Shown in pieces: positions 34,485-42,156 of a DNA stretch of 42,156 nucleotides (positions are counted from its first letter, which is position 1; each line of letters begins with the position of its first letter). The DNA is from Nemertoderma westbladi (taxonomy: Eukaryota > Xenacoelomorpha > Nemertodermatida > Nemertodermatidae). Position numbers and translations under genes: made by a program. Below the pieces are notes generated by a model that was not told where the DNA came from, ran no database searches, and saw only the letters and a program-made list of their open reading frames with translations. The DNA lies in assembly GCA_032718475.1 (NCBI GenBank), contig JAUCBJ010008409.1, positions 1-42,156 on the forward strand. Direction: 5' to 3'.

Positions 34485-37400
34485 ATGTTTCTAGTGGAGA
34501 TCGAAGGGATTAAAATCGAATTTCCCTTTGTTCCCTACCCGTGTCAGGAGGTTTACATGCGTAAAGTAATCCAGGCGCTGAACGGGAAAACCAATGCACT
34601 ACTCGAGTCTCCAACCGGCACCGGTAAAACTCTATGTCTATTGTGCGCGGCGTTGGCCTGGCAGAACGAACTTAGAAAGAACGCGGCGTTCGCTAACATT
34701 GGCCATACGGAAACCCAAGCGCAAACCGAAAACTGGGACAAACTACTTAACTCTCCCGTCCCAAAGATTATATATGCGTCTCGGACTCACTCCCAGCTGT
34801 CGCAAGTCATACGCGAACTGAAACGCACGAGTTATCGCCCTAAAGTAGCGGTAATCGGCTCGCGGGAGCAGCTCTGTATCAACCCGCAAGTTAGTCGCGA
34901 AACCAACAACAGCGTGAAAATGCATCGCTGCCGCGCTAAGGTTTTGTCGAGGACGTGCCATTTCTATAACAACTACGATAAGTCTAAAGATAAATCGGCA
35001 CAGGCCGTGGCTTCTATGAGTCTTATAGAGTCAACTATAATGGATATAGAAGACATAGCCGCAGTCGGAGCTAAGAATAGAGTCTGCCCGTATTACTTCG
35101 CACGGGATCTAGTTAATTCCGCAGACATTATATTCATGCCCTACAACTACTTACTGGATCCCAAATCCCGTAAATCGAACAACGTTCCACTCAACGACAC
35201 CGTAGTTATCTTCGACGAGGCACACAACGTTGAACGACTATGCGAAGAATCCGTCTCCGTCGAATTCAACTGCTCCGACATAAAATCCGCTAAATCCACC
35301 ATGTATGACGTCACTCAGAAGTTATCAGAAGCGGAAGTGACCGGCACGGAGATGATAAACGAGGTCACCTCGCAGGACACCGCCAACGACGCAGTGAGCT
35401 TCGAGAACCTTGAGAAAGTCGTGGAGGACCTCCGTATGACGGAGGAGGGTAAGAGCCAACCGGGATCCTTCATCTACCAGCTGTTAGGGGAAGCTCGGAT
35501 CGACTTAGATCGAGCTAGAACCCTGATCAGCGATCTGGGCCCGGTAACCGCTTACCTACACAATAAAGGCCAAATACAATCCTCACACGCTTTGGTCCTC
35601 GATAAATTCCTTCACTTCTTTAAGATGGTTTTTGGGGATTTCTCGAAGGAAAGGGAATTCTTTACTGTTTCTGAGACTGTGAGTCATAACTACCGGGTGT
35701 TTACTCACATAGAGACGGTTACTAAAGGCGGCGGCGTTGCTACGACCGCGCTTAAGAGCGTCGGGTACTGGTGTTTCAACCCCGGGTACTCGATGCAGGA
35801 CCTCGTCCGGAACGGGGCCCAGAGCATCGTGCTCACCAGCGGGACTCTGTCCCCGATGCAACCGATCGCCTCCGAGTTGGACCTCCCGTTCCCTGTGACG
35901 CTGGAGAACCCCCACGTTATATCGAGCAAACAGTTCCTAGTGGCGGGACTGGCCAACGGGCCGGACACAACCGCGTTGAACTCGAAGTACGAGAACCGGT
36001 TCAAACCGCTGTACCTGCGTTCCCTCGGTCTCACTATCAGCAACGTAGCACGACTGACGCCCCACGGTCTCCTTGTCTTCTTCCCTTCCTACACCGTTAT
36101 GGATAAATCGATTACCTTCTGGAAGGAGAATAAAATATTCGATCAAATATCACGGCATAAAAAGATCTTTACGGAGCCGAAACAGCGGAATTTACTAGGT
36201 TCAATGATGTTGGATTACCAGAAGGTTATTAACGACGGACTCGGAGCGGCATTCTTCGCCGTTTGTCGCGGCAAGGTTTCCGAAGGTCTGGATTTCTCGG
36301 ACCGCAGCGCTCGCGCTGTCGTTATTACCGGCCTCCCTTACCCGCCGTTATTCGATCCCAAAGTTAAGCTGAAGGTCGGATACCTGGACGAGAAGATTGG
36401 TAGTCAGTTGAGTGGCAATCAGTGGTACAAGCAGCAGGGTTCGCGGGCGGTCAACCAGGCGATCGGACGGGTGATACGGCACACTGCGGACTGGGGGGCC
36501 ATCATTCTAGCCGATTACCGGTTCACTGAGCCCGCTTCTATCGCCCAACTGCCTCTCTGGTTGCGGAAACACACCAAGTCCTATAAGAATTCCTTCGGTT
36601 CGTTTATATCCGATTTGTCTGGGTTTTTCCGCGTCGCTTCGGTGGAGATGCCGCCACCTCTACCCCAACCGGCGATTACGGTTGGGATCTCGATGGCTGC
36701 TGATGTAGTTGCGGAACCAGTAAGGAACGATGTGTGGAACATAGAGAACGTTTCTGCAGCAACTAGCGGCGGTACTAAGCCGGTTTGTCCGACTGCCAGC
36801 TTTAATTCCGCGCCGACGGTCAGATCGAAGATCAACCCCGTGATGAGAGCGTCGGTGGTTGAGTTGCATGTTCCCAGTTTGGAGTCAATTAAACCCAGGA
36901 AGTCCGTGAAAGCGCGGGTTAAATCAAACTATTTCTCTTCGGTTTATTTCGTAGATGATGATTTTACTGACGACAGAAAAACAAAAAATACAACTCAGTT
37001 TGACTCAGACACTAAACCGGCCTCAAATACAACTCAGTTTGACTCAGCCACTAAACCGGCCTCAAATACAACTCAGTTTGACTCAGCCACTAAACCGGCC
37101 TCAAATACAACTCAGTTTGACTCAGCCACTAAACCGGCCTCAACTACAACTCAGTTTGACTCAGCCACTAAACCGGCCTCAAATACAACTCAGTTTGACT
37201 CAGCCACTAAACCGGCCTCAAATACAACTCAGTTTGACTCAGCCACTAAACCGGCCTCAACTACAACTCAGATTGTTGCCGCCAACACAACTCAAAGTAA
37301 ACTATTAAATAATCCATCCACAAGTATTGAATGCCAGTCTAAATTACCACCTAATACGCCCTTAGTAACACCCTTAGTAAGTATTCCTGTTGTTGATTTA

Positions 37401-38279
37401 TCTTCCGACAACCAAGACGATCTCTCTGTGAGTGACGATAGTTCAGTTGTCGGAAAGGTTTCCCAAATACGAGCCAAGGAATACCTGGATAAGTTGAACT
37501 CGCACCTCCCTGTCGGTAAACGGAAGCTGTTCCGTAGGGCTCTCAAACAATATAACAACAATAAAAGTTTCCCCGCTTTGACGAACGTCTTAAATATAAT
37601 TTTCGCCGACAAATTTCACGAATTACTCATAGATTTTGATTGCCTTTTGTCCCAAAATGATATCCCGGCCTTTAGTAAGTTTTACTTCCAGAAATCTTCC
37701 AAAATTAAACCCAAAGTTCCTTCTAGTAATGTGTCGTCAATAATCGATTTAACTGATGGAAAACATAAAACCAAAAGTGAAACTCCTGATAGGAAACAAA
37801 ATAGTCCGGGGCAGCAAACAAAAACAACAACAGTCAGTAAACATATGTTGTTAAACAACGAAAACGCAACACCCAACAAGGAGATTAAAGCAGCATCAGT
37901 ATCATTAGTAAAGGATGATTCCACTTTAGTTAGCTCAAAGCGTCAACAAGCCCAGTCGTTTCTAAAGGTCCTTAAAGCATCGCTGCTTCCCGCTAATTTC
38001 TCTCAATTTGTTTCATCTCTAAAAGTCTACTCATCTGGAAGGAACATCGAGTTATTTATTTCTAGTTTAGATTCAACTTTTAGCGACGCTCGACACGTTG
38101 GTATTCTGGGCGACTTGGCCCTTTTCCTTAAACCCCAACACGTTCCGCTATTCGAGTCGTTTTACTCCGATAAGTTATCCAGAATGACAGCCGGTACATC
38201 GTCCGACGGAAAACGCAAGTCGGATTATTCCGAGTGCAGTGGGAGTGGTAAACGTTGGAAGCCGAATACAGGCGACTAG
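34485..38279 (+). CDS. RTEL1: RTEL1-type iron-sulphur DNA helicase, single open frame of 1264 codons
   Basis: RTEL1 is a nuclear 5'-3' helicase of the XPD/FANCJ superfamily 2 group that dismantles D-loops, T-loops and G-quadruplexes at telomeres and forks. Visible here are FPFVPYPCQEVYM (13-25), Walker A ESPTGTGKT (41-49), Fe-S cysteines C131, C149, C158 and C201, DEAH (244-247), TSGTLSPM (451-458), motif V VCRGKVSEGLDF (593-604) and motif VI QAIGRVIRH (658-666). The C-terminal half has a 13-residue repeat (835-925), then two helical harmonin-homology-like domains, about 992-1070 and 1150-1232. It ends without the C4C4 RING seen in the longest vertebrate forms, and I see no clear PCNA-binding box. 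The start ATG has A at -3 and follows an in-frame stop. The absence of introns is striking for this gene, which has many exons in vertebrates. The frame is fully open, so I infer a functional gene. Confidence 0.95.
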   Translation: MFLVEIEGIKIEFPFVPYPCQEVYMRKVIQALNGKTNALLESPTGTGKTLCLLCAALAWQNELRKNAAFANIGHTETQAQTENWDKLLNSPVPKIIYASRTHSQLSQVIRELKRTSYRPKVAVIGSREQLCINPQVSRETNNSVKMHRCRAKVLSRTCHFYNNYDKSKDKSAQAVASMSLIESTIMDIEDIAAVGAKNRVCPYYFARDLVNSADIIFMPYNYLLDPKSRKSNNVPLNDTVVIFDEAHNVERLCEESVSVEFNCSDIKSAKSTMYDVTQKLSEAEVTGTEMINEVTSQDTANDAVSFENLEKVVEDLRMTEEGKSQPGSFIYQLLGEARIDLDRARTLISDLGPVTAYLHNKGQIQSSHALVLDKFLHFFKMVFGDFSKEREFFTVSETVSHNYRVFTHIETVTKGGGVATTALKSVGYWCFNPGYSMQDLVRNGAQSIVLTSGTLSPMQPIASELDLPFPVTLENPHVISSKQFLVAGLANGPDTTALNSKYENRFKPLYLRSLGLTISNVARLTPHGLLVFFPSYTVMDKSITFWKENKIFDQISRHKKIFTEPKQRNLLGSMMLDYQKVINDGLGAAFFAVCRGKVSEGLDFSDRSARAVVITGLPYPPLFDPKVKLKVGYLDEKIGSQLSGNQWYKQQGSRAVNQAIGRVIRHTADWGAIILADYRFTEPASIAQLPLWLRKHTKSYKNSFGSFISDLSGFFRVASVEMPPPLPQPAITVGISMAADVVAEPVRNDVWNIENVSAATSGGTKPVCPTASFNSAPTVRSKINPVMRASVVELHVPSLESIKPRKSVKARVKSNYFSSVYFVDDDFTDDRKTKNTTQFDSDTKPASNTTQFDSATKPASNTTQFDSATKPASNTTQFDSATKPASTTTQFDSATKPASNTTQFDSATKPASNTTQFDSATKPASTTTQIVAANTTQSKLLNNPSTSIECQSKLPPNTPLVTPLVSIPVVDLSSDNQDDLSVSDDSSVVGKVSQIRAKEYLDKLNSHLPVGKRKLFRRALKQYNNNKSFPALTNVLNIIFADKFHELLIDFDCLLSQNDIPAFSKFYFQKSSKIKPKVPSSNVSSIIDLTDGKHKTKSETPDRKQNSPGQQTKTTTVSKHMLLNNENATPNKEIKAASVSLVKDDSTLVSSKRQQAQSFLKVLKASLLPANFSQFVSSLKVYSSGRNIELFISSLDSTFSDARHVGILGDLALFLKPQHVPLFESFYSDKLSRMTAGTSSDGKRKSDYSECSGSGKRWKPNTGD
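36987..37259 (+). repeat. 39-bp in-frame repeat inside RTEL1 (7 units)
   Basis: Seven nearly perfect 39-bp units encode NTTQFDSATKPAS; units 5 and 8 (partial) begin TTTQ, and unit 1 has FDSDTKPAS. It lies in the disordered linker between the helicase core and the harmonin-homology domains, so its length can vary without disturbing folded parts. The near identity of units points to recent expansion and probable length polymorphism. Confidence 0.95.
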
Positions 38280-38446
38280 ATTCCGGTTGCTAGGGTATCC
38301 GAATACAGGCGACTAGATTCCGGTTACTAGGGTATCCGAATACAGGCGACTAGATTCCGGTTGTTAGGGTATCCGAATACTGACGACTAGATTCCGGTTG
38401 CTAGGGTAACCGAATACAGGCGACTAGATTCCGGTTGCTAGGGTAA
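38262..38446 (+). repeat. 37-bp tandem repeat spanning the RTEL1 stop codon (5 units)
   Basis: Five units of CCGAATACAGGCGACTAG plus ATTCCGGTTGCTAGGGTAT start at 38262, 38299, 38336, 38373 and 38410. The first unit holds the last codons (PNTGD) and the stop TAG at 38277-38279; the rest lies in the 3' untranslated region. The repeat arose by expanding the end of the coding sequence. It is unrelated in sequence to the 37-bp satellite at 470. Confidence 0.95.
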
Positions 38447-38464
38447 AGTTTCGGATCATTCCGC

Positions 38465-38470
38465 AATAAA
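38465..38470 (+). terminator. Polyadenylation signal AATAAA of RTEL1
   Basis: Canonical AATAAA 186 bp after the stop, the first after the short tandem repeat. GT/T-rich sequence follows (GTTTAATTTGG at about 38492). Confidence 0.6.
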
Positions 38471-39215
38471 TATCTATTATCTATTATATTGAATGTTTAA
38501 TTTGGTTACCCTGGTTACTATTATATTGTGGTCGTTTATTGTAATATAATATTCTATGTAGTATTTACTTTAATATTACTTACTGTAGTTAGTATTTGTT
38601 CATATCGTGCAGCCTTTTTCCTAACCTAAGGGACTTTAATATACGGGGCGGGGGGGGGGGGGGGGGAGTTGTCGCAAATCCTATCTCTTCAAATATATAT
38701 CCCGCCTCAATGTTAAATCATCAATTAAGGGAAAGGAGCAGGTTTCAGTATCACGTTATTTTAACCAAATCAATAATCTAAAGTCATTGGAACAGGATAC
38801 AGTTTTATTTTTGAGAGTAATCAGCTGTTATCAACGAATTGAATACGTGAATCTCGAATTAAATCAACGGAAGTGGCTTATCATTGTGTTACTACAACTC
38901 ATTATTTTTTCGTTGTGCTATTTTTTAATATTAATATGTATTCAAGAAGACAATAACTATGCGTATATAATAATAATAATATGGCATGTCTCTACCAATA
39001 ATTAGTATTTACATCGTTTGTGACTTTAGATAGGTAATATAATATAGATTAATTATTTAGGCTATTTAATAAATAACTTGTGCAGTTTACTATGGAATCG
39101 TGTGATCCCATTTGTTATAAATAATTGTTTTCTATAGCTAATAATAATAGTTAAACATGTTACTTTAAGTGTACCTTGTTTTCTCCTTGTTTTCTTAAGC
39201 TATGTTCGTAACTGT
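38471..39215. other. Intergenic sequence with a G-run
   Basis: No gene recognised. A G-run at 38645-38666 is preceded by ATACGGGGC. The rest is AT-rich with TAATAATAAT runs. Confidence 0.5.
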
Positions 39216-41287
39216 GGATAGAGACTCATAGACTCGGGCTATGCCCGTATCTACTGTATCTCATAGACCCGGGCTATGCCCGTATATACTGTATCTCATA
39301 GACTCGGGCTATGCCCGTATATACTGTATCTCATAGACTCGGGCTATGCCCGTATATACTGTATCTCATAGACTCGGGCTATGCCCGTATATACTGTATC
39401 TCATAGACTCGGGCTATGCCCGTATATACTGTATCTCATAGACTCGGGCTATGCCCGTATATACTGTGTATCTCATAGACTCGGGCTATGCCCGTATATA
39501 CTGTATCTCATAGACCCGGGCTATGCCCGTATATACTGTATCTCATAGACTCGGGCTATGTCCGTATATACTGTATCTCATAGACTCGGGCTATGCCCGT
39601 ATATACTGTATCTCATAGACTCGGGCTATGCCCGTATATACTGTATCTCATAGACTCGGGCTATGTCCGTATATACTGTATCTCATAGACTCGGGCTATG
39701 TCCGTATATACTGTGTATCTCATAGACTCGGGCTATGCCCGTATATACTGTATCTCATAGACTCAGGCTATGTCCGTATATACTGTATCTCATAGACTCG
39801 GGCTATGCCCGTATATACTGTATCTCATAGACTCAGGCTATGTCCGTATATACTGTATCTCATGGACTCGGGCTATGCCCGTATATACTGTATCTCATAG
39901 ACTCGGGCTATGCCCGTATATACTGTATCTCATAGTCTCGAGCTATGCCCGTATATACTGTATCTCATAGACTCGGGCTATGCCCGTATATACTGTATCT
40001 CATAGACTCAGGCTATGTCCGTATATACTGTATCTCATAGACTCGGGCTATGCCCGTATATACTGTATCTCATAGACCCGGGCTATGCCCGTATATATTC
40101 TGTATCTCATAGACTCGGGCTATGCCCGTATATACTGTGTATCTCATAGACTCGGGCTATGCCCATATATACTGTATCTCATAGACCCGGGCTATGCCCG
40201 TATATACTGTATCTCATAGACTCGGGCTATGTCCGTATATACTGTATCTCATAGACTCGGGCTATGTCCGTATATACTGTGTATCTCATAGACTCGGGCT
40301 ATGCCCGTATATACTGTATCTCATAGACTCAGGCTATGCCCGTATATACTGTATCTCATAGACTCGGGCTATGCCCGTATATACTGTATCTCATAGACTC
40401 GGGCTATGCCCGTATATACTGTATCTCATAGACTCGGGCTATGCCCGTATATACTGTATCTCATAGACTCGGGCTATGCCCGTATATACTGTGTATCTCA
40501 TAGACTCGGGCTATGCCCGTATATACTGTATCTCATAGACCCGGGCTATGCCCGTATCTACTGTATCTCATAGACCCGGGCTATGCCCGTATATACTGTA
40601 TCTCATAGACTCGGGCTATGCCCGTATATACTGTATCTCATAGACTCGGGCTATGCCCGTATATACTGTGTATCTCATAGACTCGGGCTATGCCCGTATA
40701 TACTGTATCTCATAGACCCGGGCTATGCCCGTATATACTGTATCTCATAGACTCGGGCTATGCCCGTATCTACTGTATCTCATAGACCCGGGCTATGCCC
40801 GTATATACTGTATCTCATAGACTCGGGCTATGCCCGTATATACTGTATCTCATAGACTCGGGCTATGCCCGTATATACTGTGTATCTCATAGACTCGGGC
40901 TATGCCCGTATATACTGTATCTCATAGACCCGGGCTATGCCCGTATATACTGTATCTCATAGACTCGGGCTATGTCCGTATATACTGTATCTCATAGACT
41001 CGGGCTATGCCCGTATATACTGTATCTCATAGACTCGGGCTATGCCCGTATATACTGTATCTCATAGACCCGGGCTATGCCCGTATATACTGTATCTCAT
41101 AGACCCGGGCTATGCCCGTAAATACTGTATCTCATAGACTCGGGCTATGTCCGTATATACTGTGTATCTCATAGACTCGGGCTATGCCCGTATATACTGT
41201 ATCTCATAGTCTCGAGCTATGCCCGTATATACTGTATCTCATAGACTCGGGCTATGCCCGTATATACTGTATCTCATAGACCCGGGT
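39216..41287. repeat. 35-bp satellite array
   Basis: About 58 head-to-tail units of 35 bp: TATACTGTATCTCATAGACT followed by CGGGCTATGCCCG. Each unit has a small hairpin (CGGGC-TAT-GCCCG). Common variants are GACCCGGGC (adds a SmaI-type CCCGGG site), TATGTCCG, and a 2-base insertion giving CTGTGTATCTC, which marks 37-bp units at irregular intervals (near 39468, 39712, 40137, 40280, 40490, 40668, 40880, 41161). A run near 39765-39970 is open but not a gene. Confidence 0.95.
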
Positions 41288-42156
41288 GTTCGCGCTTTCA
41301 GACCTTTGGCAGTTTAACCCGCCAAATTAAGATGTCTTCTAGATATTAAATCGCTTTTTAGCCTATGACAAGTATTTGATTCACTACACTAGTCGAAACC
41401 AATCTGTGCGCGATCATTCACCCGCTGGATATTCCCGGGAGATTGGGTTCGACGGTTTAATTTTATTGCTATGTAAGCCTAATGTATTATTCGACTGACA
41501 GTATTATATAATCTCTGACAATATTATTCACCTTCGGGAATATTAACAGTTCCTTTAGGACGTGGCGCTTTATTTATATAAACAGAGTTATGACTTAAAC
41601 TACTCACAACGATATGGCTTAATTATAATTCACATATATGGCGCATTCTTTAGGAATTGCTTCTTTAACAGACTCACTCATACACAATGCTGCACAATAC
41701 TGCACACTAATCTGCCAATCTTCACTGATTTTAGTCACATATAAAAGGAACACAGACTGACTCATGTAGGGTCTATCAAATAACATTAGATTCACTTCAA
41801 ACCACTTTAACATAAGTCACAATCGTTATTGGTAACCTTTCTCTCTTACCTTCGGTATATCAAGAATATTGGGTTTTCGGGGTTATTTCTCGTTATTCCA
41901 ATATAATAATTCATCAACAAATATAATGAATAACCGACAACAAATAGCAGTATACAGTATCGATTGAGCAGGTAATTTTAGCAGTTTCAGCAGTTATACG
42001 TCAGTTATTAAAAGCCGTGTGTGCCGTGTGTCAGCAGTGATTACGAAATTGCAGTGATTCCATGAGATATTCAAGTGATTAAAAGCCAGTTAAAGGATAT
42101 ATGTCCTTATAATTAAACCTACTAGTGTTGGACTAAAAAGCAGAAAACACAAAACA
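41288..42156. other. AT-rich sequence to the end of the window
   Basis: No gene, RNA or repeat recognised. Short frames at 41562-41813 on both strands have no supporting features. Confidence 0.5.

Noticed and set aside
36955-37308. Second open frame (QIQLSLTQPLNRP repeats) inside RTEL1
   Set aside because: Out-of-frame reading of the 39-bp coding repeat.
38262-38446. Telomere-like TTAGGG sequence downstream of RTEL1
   Set aside because: Only GCTAGGGTA or GTTAGGGTA once per 37-bp unit; not a telomeric array.
39770-39970. 66-codon frame with YILYLID repeats
   Set aside because: Part of the 35-bp satellite; a longer stretch is broken by stops where units have the 2-base insertion.
41562-41813. 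Short overlapping frames on both strands near the right end
   Set aside because: Lengths expected by chance in AT-rich DNA; no splice or domain evidence.

Overview
The window is eukaryotic and almost certainly from an invertebrate animal. It has GT-AG exon candidates, an AATAAA signal, non-LTR retrotransposon fragments, terminal-inverted-repeat elements, GT microsatellites and a full-length RTEL1-type helicase. I cannot name the species. The many TAGGCCTA- and TACCGGTA-type words and the transposon types fit a marine invertebrate, but that is only an impression. Most long open frames here are by-products of tandem repeats and are not genes.

Layout. 1-469: AT-rich unique sequence. About 470-7390: a 37-bp satellite, split at 3224-4360 by a 5'-truncated LINE. 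7391-7871: a unique flank that recurs, next to the same satellite, at 21703-22181. 7872-21222: a locus of five near-identical 129-bp exon-like blocks with splice signals, separated by long arrays of a 30-bp minisatellite. One of these arrays holds a second truncated LINE copy, in the opposite orientation. 21223-21702: the 37-bp satellite again. 22182-34484: low-complexity and transposon-rich DNA. It contains the exons of a minus-strand gene candidate (23444-24080 and 28135-30630, with an 11-residue minisatellite), a short element with inverted termini (26793-27127), a larger one (30953-32397), and a small family carrying the palindrome CCGGGGACGTCCCCGG. 34485-38279: RTEL1 in one uninterrupted 1264-codon reading frame. 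Its stop codon lies in the first unit of another 37-bp tandem repeat, followed by AATAAA. 39216-41287: a 35-bp satellite. 41288-42156: AT-rich, nothing recognised.

The three gene candidates are (i) RTEL1, which is secure, (ii) the repeated-exon locus on the plus strand, which is plausible and has no recognised product, and (iii) the minus-strand gene with a C-terminal RSWRNIKDF-type domain, whose splice phases agree but whose repeat tract carries stop codons. Nothing shows that these genes work together. What links the region is tandem repetition at every scale: monomers of 30, 33, 35, 37 and 39 bp, higher-order blocks of about 0.5-1.4 kb, and a duplicated flank about 14.3 kb apart.
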